NCBI GenBank assembly: GCA_964556705.1
Contig: CAZKXX010000014.1
Span: forward strand, 1 to 52,788
Reading direction: 5' to 3'
Source: CAZKXX01 sp964556705
Lineage (GTDB): Bacteria; Acidobacteriota; Terriglobia; UBA7540
DNA: 52,788 nucleotides
In this document: positions 7,690-15,977 of the stretch, in pieces
Layout of the letters: each line of letters opens with the position of its first letter
Position numbering within the stretch: position 1 is the first letter of the stretch
Notes under the pieces: generated by a model
Told to the model about the DNA's origin: nothing
Seen by the model: the letters and a program-made list of their open reading frames with translations, nothing else
Databases searched by the model: none
Translations under genes and position numbers: made by a program

Positions 7690-8127
7690 ATGGCAAACAG
7701 CGCGCCGACGGACTGGACTTCAACGCGCTTCCGCGTCCGCTACGCGGAGACGGACCAGATGGGCGTGGTGTATTACGCCAACTATTTCGTGTGGTTTGAA
7801 ATCGGCCGCACCGATTATATCCGCCAGCGCGGCTTCGCCTACCGCGACATGGAAGCCGAAGAGGGACTCTACATCGTCGTGGCGGAGGCGAAGTGCCGCT
7901 ACAAAGCGCCCGCGCGCTACGACGACGAAATCGAAGTCCGCACCTGCCTGCGCGGCATGCGCCGCCGGGTGCTGGTGTTCGGGTACGAAATCCATCGGCC
8001 GGCGACCGACGAGCTGCTCGCCGAGGGCGAGACGGTGCACGTCGTCACCGACCGCGAGGGGCGCCCGCGCGCCCTGCCGGACAAGTATCGCGAATTGCTG
8101 GCGCCGGGCGTGCGCGAGCTGCCGTAG
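7690..8127 (+). CDS. YbgC-type acyl-CoA thioesterase (hot-dog fold)
   Basis: 145 residues from the ATG at 7690, with GGAAGGGA upstream. It is a 4HBT-family thioesterase: RVRYAETDQMGVVYYANYF carries the catalytic Asp of the DxMGxxYxxNY motif, followed by the central hot-dog helix (VWFEIGRTDYIRQRG). The family hydrolyses short- or medium-chain acyl-CoA or aromatic acyl-CoA esters in the cytosol. In many bacteria ybgC sits with tol-pal; here it follows a run of acyl-CoA genes, so a role in releasing acids from CoA is more likely. The reading frame continues upstream to 7627 but without a good start. Confidence 0.9.
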   Translation: MANSAPTDWTSTRFRVRYAETDQMGVVYYANYFVWFEIGRTDYIRQRGFAYRDMEAEEGLYIVVAEAKCRYKAPARYDDEIEVRTCLRGMRRRVLVFGYEIHRPATDELLAEGETVHVVTDREGRPRALPDKYRELLAPGVRELP

Positions 8128-8235
8128 CGGGACGGTCCGGTCCCGGAGCCCGCGCGTTCCCGCTTGCACGAGGAGCGCCTTTCCACGATATTGAACTGTT
8201 CCTTCGGCCCGGGCCGTTTGCAGCCGAATCCGCTC

Positions 8236-9003
8236 ATGCCCGCCATTTCCGCCACACTCATCACGCGCGATGAGGAAGCGAATATCGAGCGCGCCATCCG
8301 CTCGCTCGCTGTGGCGGATGAAATCGTCGTCGTTGACTCCGGTTCGAAGGACGCGACGCGCGAGATCGCAGCGCGGCTCGGCGCGCGCGTCGTTCTCCAG
8401 CCGTGGCTCGGCTTCACGGAGCAGAAGAATTTCGCTCTGCGCGAGGCGAAACACGACTGGATTCTCTCGCTCGACGCGGACGAGGAACTGAACGAAGACG
8501 CGCGGGAGGCGATTGCCGAGTGGAAACGCGAGGAGCCGCGGGCCGCCGGGTACCGTTTCGCGCGTCGCGCGCGTTATCTCGGCCGGTGGATTCTCCATTC
8601 CGGATGGTATCCCGGCTACAAGGTCCGGCTGTTTGACCGCCGTCGCGGCCGCTGGACCGGCGGCGCGGTGCACGAATCTGTCGCCGTGGACGGCCCGGTC
8701 GAAACGCTGCCCGGCGAAATCCTCCACTACACCTGCGACTCGCTCGAGGAACACGCGAAGCGCATCGAGTTTTACACCGGCCTCGCGGCGCAGGACATGC
8801 TCGCGCGCGGGGAAGCGCCCGAATGGCTGGCGCGCCGGCTCACGCCGCCCTGGCTCTTCTTCTACACCTACTTCCTGCGTCTCGGCATTCTCGACGGCTC
8901 TCAGGGATTTCTGATTGCGCGCATGGCGGCGAGATACGTGAAGAGGAAATATGAGAAGTGGGAGGAACTCGTCAGCAAGGCGGAAGCAGGAAGCAGAAAG
9001 TAG
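8236..9003 (+). CDS. Glycosyltransferase family 2, WaaE/KdtX-like
   Basis: 255 residues from the ATG at 8236, chosen because MPAISATLITRDEEANIERA is the usual beginning of this family; no Shine-Dalgarno is visible, and an in-frame TTG at 8191 is an alternative. It is a GT-A enzyme: DEIVVVDSGSKDATREIA binds the nucleotide sugar, and SLDADEEL contains the metal-binding acidic motif. HSGWYPGYKVRLFDRR is typical of lipopolysaccharide-core-type transferases. It probably works on the cytosolic face of the inner membrane, adding sugar to a lipid-linked acceptor. It is followed 71 bases later by a second glycosyltransferase, suggesting a small envelope-sugar operon. Confidence 0.88.
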   Translation: MPAISATLITRDEEANIERAIRSLAVADEIVVVDSGSKDATREIAARLGARVVLQPWLGFTEQKNFALREAKHDWILSLDADEELNEDAREAIAEWKREEPRAAGYRFARRARYLGRWILHSGWYPGYKVRLFDRRRGRWTGGAVHESVAVDGPVETLPGEILHYTCDSLEEHAKRIEFYTGLAAQDMLARGEAPEWLARRLTPPWLFFYTYFLRLGILDGSQGFLIARMAARYVKRKYEKWEELVSKAEAGSRK

Positions 9004-9074
9004 GAAGTGGGGCGTGCAAAACACCGGAGGTACTTCCGCAACCGGTTTCTGGCTCAGCGAAGGCGCGGAGGGCG

Positions 9075-10178
9075 ATGTCTGAGCGAAACACACTCCGAAT
9101 CGTGCACGTGGATACGGGGCGCGAGCTGCGCGGCGGGCAGCGGCAACTGCTGATGCTGGCGCGCGGACTGCGCGCGGACGGCCACGAGCAAATCATTATC
9201 ACCCCGGAAGGCAGCGCGCTCGAAGACCGCGCGCGCGAGGAAGGTTTTGATGTGTTTTCCCTGCCCCGGCGCGACCCGGGAAATCTGCACGGGATGGTGG
9301 CGCTTCGGCAGAAGCTGTTGAGCGAGCCGTGGGAAATCCTCCACGCGCACGACGGCCGCGGGCAGACGATTTCCTGGCTCGCTTCGGCGGGCCTCCTGGC
9401 GCGGCGGGTCGCGCACCGGCGCGTGACCTTTCAGCCGGCGCGGCGTTCGCGCCAGCGATTCATCTACGGTCACACGTGCCACGCCGTCATCGCGATTTCA
9501 GAATTCATCAAGCGCCTGCTCGTCGAATGCGGCGTGCCGGACTGGCGCGTTGAAGTCATTCCGGACGGCGTGGACCTGCCTGCGGAACTTCCCGCGCCTG
9601 ACCTCCGCCAGCGCGTGCGCGCCGCGTGGGGGTTTGGCGAACAGGATTTCGTCGCCGGCCACGTCGGCGCGTGGACGAGCGAAAAAGGTCAGGACCTGCT
9701 GCTGGAAGCTCTGAACATCGCGCGCGCGCAGGTCCGCGAGATGCGAATCGTTTTTGCCGGCGACGGCCCGGAGCGAAGCGACCGCGCGCTGCGGCGGAAA
9801 CTCGAGTCGGCGGGCGACGCGGCGCGCCTGGTGGGGCGCGTTGAGAATCTCGAGGAGTTTTTTCCCGGCCTCGACCTTTTCGTGATGCCTTCCCGCGCCG
9901 AAGGGCTCGGCTCGTCGGCGCTGCTGGCGATGGCTTACGGCCTGCCGGTGCTCGCCACGCGCGCGGGAGGATTGCCGGAAGTTGTCGAGGACGGACGAAC
10001 GGGCTGGCTGGTGGAGCCGGAATCGGCAGCGGCGCTCGCGGCGGGCCTGCTGACCGCTGCGGCGGAGCGCGCCCGTCTGCGGGACTTCGGCGCGGCTGCG
10101 CGCGCCCGCGCGCGCTTGTTTTCCGGTGATATCATGCGCCAACGGACGGAAGCGCTCTATCGGCGTCTGCTGCGCTGA
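9075..10178 (+). CDS. Glycosyltransferase family 4 (GT-B fold)
   Basis: 367 residues from the ATG at 9075, with GGAGGG just upstream; the frame is open further upstream but the extension is not protein-like. The GT-B layout is complete: an N-terminal acceptor domain starting RIVHVDTGRELRGGQRQLLM with the glycine-rich loop, IIPDG-type linker (VEVIPDGVDL), and a donor domain with VGAWTSEKGQDLLLEAL and FAGDGPE. In the signature SRAEGLGSSALLAMAYG the first Glu of EX7E is kept but the second is Leu. It probably transfers a hexose or heptose during lipopolysaccharide or exopolysaccharide synthesis and is likely co-transcribed with the family 2 enzyme before it. Confidence 0.88.
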   Translation: MSERNTLRIVHVDTGRELRGGQRQLLMLARGLRADGHEQIIITPEGSALEDRAREEGFDVFSLPRRDPGNLHGMVALRQKLLSEPWEILHAHDGRGQTISWLASAGLLARRVAHRRVTFQPARRSRQRFIYGHTCHAVIAISEFIKRLLVECGVPDWRVEVIPDGVDLPAELPAPDLRQRVRAAWGFGEQDFVAGHVGAWTSEKGQDLLLEALNIARAQVREMRIVFAGDGPERSDRALRRKLESAGDAARLVGRVENLEEFFPGLDLFVMPSRAEGLGSSALLAMAYGLPVLATRAGGLPEVVEDGRTGWLVEPESAAALAAGLLTAAAERARLRDFGAAARARARLFSGDIMRQRTEALYRRLLR

Positions 10179-10247
10179 AGCCGTCGCCCGTGTCTGACGT
10201 CGGCGGCCGCGGCCGGCGGCAAATCCAAACCGAGGTCGTCAAACCGC

Positions 10248-11096
10248 GTGGTCCAAGTTCCCTGGCTCCCCTGCGTTGTCGTCGGCGTGTTCGGCCTGGC
10301 TTTCGGGAGTTTCTTGAACGTCTGCATCTCGCGGCTGCCGCGCGGGGAAAGCGTGGTCTCGCCGCGCTCGCGCTGCCCGCGCTGCGGGCAGGCCATCCGC
10401 TGGTACGACAACATCCCGGTGCTGAGTTACGCGCTTCTCCGCGCCCGCTGCCGGAATTGCCGCGAGCGCATTTCGCCGCTGTATCCGCTGGTCGAACTTC
10501 TCACCGCCGGGCTGCTCGTTGCCGCCTTCGCGCGTTATGGGCTGACGCCGGAATTTGTGAAGTTCGGCGCCTTCACGATGCTCGTGCTGGTGCTCATCTT
10601 CACGGACTTTCAGGCGCGGCGGATTCCGCACGCTGTGACGATGCTGGGCCTCACGCTGGGGTTTCTGCTCAGCTTCCTTGTTCCGGTGGACTCGCGCCCG
10701 CTCGGCTGGATCGCCCTGCGCCTGGGAATTTTTCTCGATGGCGTCCCGGCGTCATTTCTCGGCGCGCTGGCCGGCAGCGCCGTCGGCGCGCTGCTGCTCT
10801 ACAGCGTCGGCGCAGCGTTCTACCGCCTGACGGGCAAGGAAGGGCTGGGCTTCGGCGACGTGACGATGATGGCGATGGTGGGGACTTTTCTCGGCGTGCC
10901 GCTGACGCTGATGACGATTCTGATCGGCTCGCTGCTGGGAACGTTTGTGGCGCTTCCGGCGGAAGTGCTGGCGAAGCGGCTGCGTCACGCGGAATGGCCT
11001 TACGGGAGCTTTCTCGGCATCGCGGCTATTTACGCCGGTCTGGGCGGCGACGCACTGCTTGACACTTACCTGCGCTGGTCGGGGCTGGGAGGCTGA
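10248..11096 (+). CDS. pilD: Prepilin peptidase / N-methyltransferase
   Basis: 282 residues from a GTG at 10248. This inner-membrane aspartic protease cleaves type IV prepilins (and type II secretion pseudopilins) after glycine and methylates the new N-terminus. Features: GSFLNVCISRLPRGES in the methylase part, a four-cysteine zinc site (CPRCG and CRNC), and the two catalytic aspartates in IFTDFQARRIP and GFGDVTMM. About seven to eight membrane segments follow the cytosolic loop. The likely substrates are the two pilins at 47007-48296. The start of the next gene is two bases after the stop, so the two are co-transcribed. Confidence 0.95.
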   Translation: MVQVPWLPCVVVGVFGLAFGSFLNVCISRLPRGESVVSPRSRCPRCGQAIRWYDNIPVLSYALLRARCRNCRERISPLYPLVELLTAGLLVAAFARYGLTPEFVKFGAFTMLVLVLIFTDFQARRIPHAVTMLGLTLGFLLSFLVPVDSRPLGWIALRLGIFLDGVPASFLGALAGSAVGALLLYSVGAAFYRLTGKEGLGFGDVTMMAMVGTFLGVPLTLMTILIGSLLGTFVALPAEVLAKRLRHAEWPYGSFLGIAAIYAGLGGDALLDTYLRWSGLGG

Positions 11097-11097
11097 G

Positions 11098-11718
11098 ATG
11101 AATCCGCAGCTTCCCCTGAAAGAAGTCGCCCTGCTGGTCGGCGCGGGTCTGCTGGTCCTCGCCGTCTTCATCGTCCTCATTTATTTTCTCCATCGTGTTT
11201 TCCGGGAAGCGCGCTCGGAGGATTCTCTCAAAGCTCAGGCGCCGCGCGCGGAGAACGAGGCCGCTTTCGCCGCCGCGGCGTTTCAATCGGCCATCGCGCA
11301 CCTGAAGAAACAGGAGAAACAGCTTCAGGAGCAGCTGCGCGAGGCCGAACGGCGGGCGGAGACGGGCGAACGGACGCTCGGCGCGCTGCTTCAGGAAATT
11401 TCCGCCGCCGTGTTGCTGTTCAACGCGGAAGGCGCGCTGGTCCAGGCGAGCGCCGCGGCGCGCAACCTGATCGGGCCGGACGCCTGGTCGCGGCGCCGTT
11501 ATTCCGAGCTGCTGGCGGGGTCGCCGGCCCTGGTGGCGATGCTGCGCGGCTGTTTCGAGGACGGAAAACCGCGGCGGGAACCCGCGCTGGCTTACGGCAC
11601 CCTCGAAGGCCGGGTGACGACGGTCGCCGCAGCCGTCTTCGCCTGCGGGGGGCGCGAAGGGAAAATCGAAGCCGTCGTCTGCGTCCTGGAAGCGGCGGGA
11701 GAGCGGGTTAGACTTTGA
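11098..11718 (+). CDS. Membrane-anchored coiled-coil protein with a PAS-like domain
   Basis: 206 residues from the ATG at 11098, with GGGAGG eight bases before it. One membrane segment near the N-terminus (about residues 11-32) is followed by a charged coiled coil (LKKQEKQLQEQLREAERR) and then a PAS-like domain starting LLQEISAAVLLFNAEGALVQ (split as seen) with NLIG. There is no histidine kinase, GGDEF or other output domain. It resembles the sensory half of a PilS-like kinase without its kinase part, and it is directly coupled to the prepilin peptidase gene, so a role in pilus control is possible. Its last 11 bases overlap the convergent REC-PilZ gene. Confidence 0.72.
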   Translation: MNPQLPLKEVALLVGAGLLVLAVFIVLIYFLHRVFREARSEDSLKAQAPRAENEAAFAAAAFQSAIAHLKKQEKQLQEQLREAERRAETGERTLGALLQEISAAVLLFNAEGALVQASAAARNLIGPDAWSRRRYSELLAGSPALVAMLRGCFEDGKPRREPALAYGTLEGRVTTVAAAVFACGGREGKIEAVVCVLEAAGERVRL

Positions 11719-12460
11719 CGGCGCCCAGAATGTAGCGCTGGATGGCCTGAAGCTCATCCGGCGCCAGGGAAACGAATTGAACGCCGACGCGGTCGGGCGG
11801 CTCCCGGCGCACGACGCGGCCCAAAAGTTTGAGCGGGCCCTTGCGCGCGGGCGGAGCGCTCGCTTCGGCGAGGGCGCGCTGCACCACTCCCTGCGGGAGC
11901 GGGAGCTCCGGCAGCGAAAATTCCAGCGTCAGTTCCTGCCCCACTTCCAGCCCGCCGGAAGGTTCCACAAGAATGCCTCCCTCGGCGATATTCACGCTGC
12001 TGGCCACGAAGTGTTTCTCGCCGCCTGGACCGAACGTGCAGCGGACGGACGTCCGCAGGGGCAGGCGCGCGTGCCGCCGCCGTTCGCGCATCATGGCGCC
12101 GCGCACGGCGCTGAAGAGGCTGTGGACGCGGTCCTGGGCGAAGGGTTTGGCGAGGAAAAACGTGGCGCCGGCGGAAAAGCCCTTGCGCATGGCGTCGAGA
12201 TCATTCAGGCCGGTGATCAGCACGATGGGGGCGTGGCGGTTGAGCGCCGAGGCGCGCACGCGGCGCGTGAGCTCGTATCCGTCGAGGTTGGGCATGTGGA
12301 CGTCGAGGACGAAGCCGTCGAACTTGTCGCGTTCGAGGCGCTTCGCCGCCTCGCAGCTGTCACTGATCGCCAGGACTTCGTAGCCCAGCGGCTCGACCAT
12401 CCCCTTGAAGAGCTTCAGGATCGGCAGTTCGTCATCCACCACCAGAATCTTCAGCGGCAT
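11708..12460 (-). CDS. Response regulator with a PilZ output domain
   Basis: 250 residues from the ATG at 12460, with GGAGG just upstream. The receiver (residues 1-120) has the acidic pair VVDDE, the phosphorylated Asp in GFVLDVHMP and the Lys in LAKPF. The PilZ domain (about 128-245) has RERRRHARLPLR with the RxxxR motif and SVNIAEGGILV, where the Ser of D/NxSxxG is Ala. It should join phosphorylation and cyclic di-GMP binding in one cytosolic effector, perhaps acting on motility or pili. It is the last gene of an operon with a hybrid kinase and an HD-GYP regulator; the kinase gene ends 43 bases upstream. Confidence 0.88.
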   Translation of the reverse strand: MPLKILVVDDELPILKLFKGMVEPLGYEVLAISDSCEAAKRLERDKFDGFVLDVHMPNLDGYELTRRVRASALNRHAPIVLITGLNDLDAMRKGFSAGATFFLAKPFAQDRVHSLFSAVRGAMMRERRRHARLPLRTSVRCTFGPGGEKHFVASSVNIAEGGILVEPSGGLEVGQELTLEFSLPELPLPQGVVQRALAEASAPPARKGPLKLLGRVVRREPPDRVGVQFVSLAPDELQAIQRYILGAVKV

Positions 12461-12503
12461 CGTCCTCCATTCCCCCCAGGAGATTTGCCGGACCGCGCGG
12501 CCG

Positions 12504-15500
12504 TCACAGGGAGCGGTCCGGAGTCCCGTCGAGCACCTCGCGAATTTTTCTCACCAGGCCTTCCGGCGCGAAAGGTTTCTGCACGAACACCGCCGCCTTC
12601 TCGAGCACGCGATGATGAAGCGCCGTATCTTCCGTATAGCCGGACATGAATATGAATTTCATCTGCGGGTACTTCTCCCGCAGGCGGTCGGCCAGCTCCT
12701 TGCCGCTCATCTGCGGCATGACCACATCGGTTAGCGTCAAGTGAACCGGGACGGCGTGCCGCTCGCAAACCTGCAGGGCCTCGGCGCCGTTTCGGGCCTC
12801 GAGGACTCGATAGCCGTGGCGTTCCAGCACGCCCTTCACGAGGTCGCGGACGGAGCCCTCGTCTTCCACCACGAGGACCGTTTCGACGCCGCGGAGGGAG
12901 CGCACCTCGGCCACACGTGCCTCCGGCTCCTCCTCTTTAACTTCGGCCTTTGGCAGGTAAATCTTGAACGTGGACCCGCGCCCGAGTTCGCTGTAAACGT
13001 AGATGTAGCCCCCGCTCTGCTTGACGATGCCATAGACCATCGCCAGGCCGAGCCCCGTTCCCTTCCCCTGTTCCTTGGTGGTGAAGAAGGGTTCGAAGAT
13101 ATGTTCAAGCGTTTCGGCGTCCATCCCGATCCCCGTATCGGAGACGGCGAGCATGACGTAGTTCCCCGGCTGAATGGGGAAATGCGCTTCGGCATAGTCC
13201 TGGTCGAGGAAAAAGTCCGAAGTCTCGATCATCAGCCGGCCGCCCTGCGGCATGGCATCGCGGGCGTTGACGGCGAGGTTGAGGATGACCTGCTCGATCT
13301 GGCCGGGATCGGCTTTGACGCGGGCGAGCTGGGGGGCGAGACGCGTTTCCAGTTCGACATCTTCGCCGATCAGCCGCCGCAGCATTTTCCCCATGTTGGC
13401 GACGACGGCGTTCAGATCGAGGATTTGCGGCGTGAGCACCTGGCGGCGACTGAAGGCGAGCAACTGGCGCGTGAGGGAGGCGGCGCGGTCGGCGGCCTTC
13501 TTGATTTCTCCCACATGCGTGGCGACGGGGTCATCCGGTTTCAGCCGGTCGAGGGCGAGCTGGCTGTAGCCGGCGATGATGGTGAGCAGGTTGTTGAAGT
13601 CGTGCGCGACGCCGCCCGCCAGGCGGCCTACCGCCTCGATCTTTTGCGACTGCCGGACCTGCTCTTCGAGCTGCCGCTCGCGGGTGACGTCGCGCTGCAC
13701 GGCGACGAAGTTCACGATCCTTCCACCGGCGTCGCGCACCGGCGAGATCACGGCTTCGGCGTGGTAGAGCGAGCCGTCTTTCCGGCGGTTGATAAAGTGG
13801 CCCGTGAAAACTTCGCCGCGAAGCAGCGCGTCCCACAGGCGGCGGTAGAATTCCGCGTCATGAAGCCCGCTGCGCAGGATGCGCGGCGTCTTCCCCGCCA
13901 CTTCGGCCCGAGTGTAGCCGCTGACGCGCTCGAAAGCGGGATTGACGTAATGAATCACGCCGTCGGTGTCGGTCATCAGAATGGCTTCGGCGGCCTGTTC
14001 GACGGCCTGGCTCAGGCGCGCGCGCTCCTCTTCCGCAAGATGCTGTTCGGTGACGTCGAGCATGACGCCGCGGATCTGCTGGGAGTTCTCGTCGCCGAGC
14101 TTCTGAACCGTGACGCGGTCGCGCAACCAGACGATGCCCCCATCGGCGGCGATCATGCGGTACTCGTGCTCGAAGTCCCGGCCCCCGTGAATCGCCGCCA
14201 GATGGTGCTCGACGGCTCGCTCGCGATCTTCCGGATGAAGGTGTCTGACCCAGAAGTCGGGCTCGTCCAGCCACTGCGAGATCGGAAATCCCAGAACATC
14301 CTCGGCGCGCTGGCTGACGAAGCGGAAATGCCGCGATTCCCCCTCGGCCTCCCAGAGGATCGCGTCCACGGTCTGAATCAGGTCGCGGAGCCGGCGCTCG
14401 GACGACTCGGCGACGGCCCGCAGGCGCTCGCTGGCCGTCAGGTCTTCTACCACCACCAGCAGACGCCCCTCTCCCACCTCCTCGGTCTCGTGGGGAAGCA
14501 TTTTCATCGTCAGCCGGGCGGAGCGCTTTTCCGTTCCGCCGCCCACTTGGAGGTCGATCAGAACGTTTTCCGGCGCCGGGTGTCCCTCCGGCCCGCCTTC
14601 CACACGGTAGGGCGGGCTTTCGGCGCGAATGAGTTCGTCCAGCCGCCGGCCGACCACTTCTTCCGGTCTCAAGCCGAATGATTGCAGAAACGCCGGATTC
14701 GTGGAGAGGATGTGCAGGTCCGGAGAAACCACCAGCAGGCCGGCCGGAACGCTGTCCACGATTTCCTGCGAATATTCTTTCAGCTTGAGGATTTCCTGTT
14801 GCTTTTCGACGCGGGCCTCGAGCACCCGCGTGTGCTGGCCCCGCCCGTAGGTCCGCAGGGAGACACCCAGCAGCACGATGAGCAGCCCTCCCACCAGCCC
14901 TTCGAGAAGAGCGGACCCGTAGAAACTCTCCAGGGCTTCCTGGCGGTCGATCTTGCGGACCAGCCCCCACCCGGTCTGGGCGATCCGCTCGGTGGCGGCG
15001 AGCACCGGAACGCCCCGGTAATCTTCAAACTCGCCGAAGGTGGCGCCGACCTGCAAGGCATGGCTGGCCGGCAGACGGGGTGAATCAAGATTCCGGCGGA
15101 AAAACCCCCTGGACCCAAAATGTGGGTCTCTCAAAGGTGTCAGGTACACGATCTCGTTTCCTTCCCTTCGAACAAGCAGCGTCTCCCCGGTCCGGGAAGG
15201 AAGGGGCGTCCACGCCAGGGTGGCGAAGAGCGTTCGCATAGGCATTTCGAGCAGGAGGGCGCCTTTCACCGGGGGCGTCAGCCCGGCTTCCGGCGCGACC
15301 GAGGGCGCGGCGCGGACCGGCATGTGGAAGTGAAGGAGGCTGGATGGTGGGGAGTCGCCGGTCACGTGGATGAGGAAGCCGTCGGGCGCCCCGGACAGAT
15401 CCTCTTCGCTCGCGGCTCCTCCGGCGTCGGCCAGAGAGGAATCGCCGTCCGTCGAAAGGAGAATCGGGCGCGATTCGGCATCAAGCAACGAGATGCCCGA

Positions 15501-15977
15501 ATAGCCGTAAACCGTCCGGAAGCGGTGGAACAGGGCGGAAAGCTGGCGACGGAACACTGCCGACCCCGCCCCGCTGGGGGAGTCGAGCAGGACATGGACG
15601 GACGGCAGCGCCGCCAAAACTTCGACGTCGGCTCGCCGCTCGCTGAGCCAGATGGAAATCGCCTCGGCACGGTCTTCGGCGATGGCTGTCTGGCGGAGCT
15701 GCCAGTAGCTCATTTCATTCCTGTAATTGCGATGAATCAGGTAAGCCGTAACCGAAGCGATGAGACCCGCGCCGACCAGGAAGACCGCGAGCAGGCGGCG
15801 GGAAACACCATTATTGGCGCCGCGCTGAGGGCGATTCCGGGCCGGGGTGTGAGACGAGTCGCCGCCGGGGGTGAGCGAGGAGGACAAATCCATACGAAGG
15901 CCGCGAACAGTGCCGCGCTGCTGAGAGGTTTTCGGCCTTTGCCGCCTGGCCGGGGCTGTCGGCCTCTTCGCCGCCAT
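12504..15977 (-). CDS. Hybrid sensor histidine kinase (sensor, three PAS, HisKA, HATPase, REC)
   Basis: 1157 residues from the ATG at 15977, which overlaps the stop of the gene before it as TAATG; the open frame reaches 16088, but that overlap decides the start. Layout: cytosolic tail, membrane segment about 61-81, a periplasmic sensor region of some 270 residues, membrane segment about 355-378, PAS domains near 406, 530 and 652, HisKA with the phosphorylated His in GGVAHDFNNLL (about 792), HATPase (NLAVNARDAMPQGG, DTGIGMD, GKGTGLGLAMVYG) and a C-terminal receiver with Asp in LTLTDVVMP (about 1082). The signal it senses is unknown. Flanking HD-GYP and PilZ regulators make them its likely phosphorelay partners. 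Confidence 0.92.
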   Translation of the reverse strand: MAAKRPTAPARRQRPKTSQQRGTVRGLRMDLSSSLTPGGDSSHTPARNRPQRGANNGVSRRLLAVFLVGAGLIASVTAYLIHRNYRNEMSYWQLRQTAIAEDRAEAISIWLSERRADVEVLAALPSVHVLLDSPSGAGSAVFRRQLSALFHRFRTVYGYSGISLLDAESRPILLSTDGDSSLADAGGAASEEDLSGAPDGFLIHVTGDSPPSSLLHFHMPVRAAPSVAPEAGLTPPVKGALLLEMPMRTLFATLAWTPLPSRTGETLLVRREGNEIVYLTPLRDPHFGSRGFFRRNLDSPRLPASHALQVGATFGEFEDYRGVPVLAATERIAQTGWGLVRKIDRQEALESFYGSALLEGLVGGLLIVLLGVSLRTYGRGQHTRVLEARVEKQQEILKLKEYSQEIVDSVPAGLLVVSPDLHILSTNPAFLQSFGLRPEEVVGRRLDELIRAESPPYRVEGGPEGHPAPENVLIDLQVGGGTEKRSARLTMKMLPHETEEVGEGRLLVVVEDLTASERLRAVAESSERRLRDLIQTVDAILWEAEGESRHFRFVSQRAEDVLGFPISQWLDEPDFWVRHLHPEDRERAVEHHLAAIHGGRDFEHEYRMIAADGGIVWLRDRVTVQKLGDENSQQIRGVMLDVTEQHLAEEERARLSQAVEQAAEAILMTDTDGVIHYVNPAFERVSGYTRAEVAGKTPRILRSGLHDAEFYRRLWDALLRGEVFTGHFINRRKDGSLYHAEAVISPVRDAGGRIVNFVAVQRDVTRERQLEEQVRQSQKIEAVGRLAGGVAHDFNNLLTIIAGYSQLALDRLKPDDPVATHVGEIKKAADRAASLTRQLLAFSRRQVLTPQILDLNAVVANMGKMLRRLIGEDVELETRLAPQLARVKADPGQIEQVILNLAVNARDAMPQGGRLMIETSDFFLDQDYAEAHFPIQPGNYVMLAVSDTGIGMDAETLEHIFEPFFTTKEQGKGTGLGLAMVYGIVKQSGGYIYVYSELGRGSTFKIYLPKAEVKEEEPEARVAEVRSLRGVETVLVVEDEGSVRDLVKGVLERHGYRVLEARNGAEALQVCERHAVPVHLTLTDVVMPQMSGKELADRLREKYPQMKFIFMSGYTEDTALHHRVLEKAAVFVQKPFAPEGLVRKIREVLDGTPDRSL

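Noticed and set aside
12741..14681. Plus-strand open frame of 646 codons
   Set aside because: It is antisense to the hybrid kinase. GC-rich codon use leaves the opposite strand open; the kinase motifs show the true frame.
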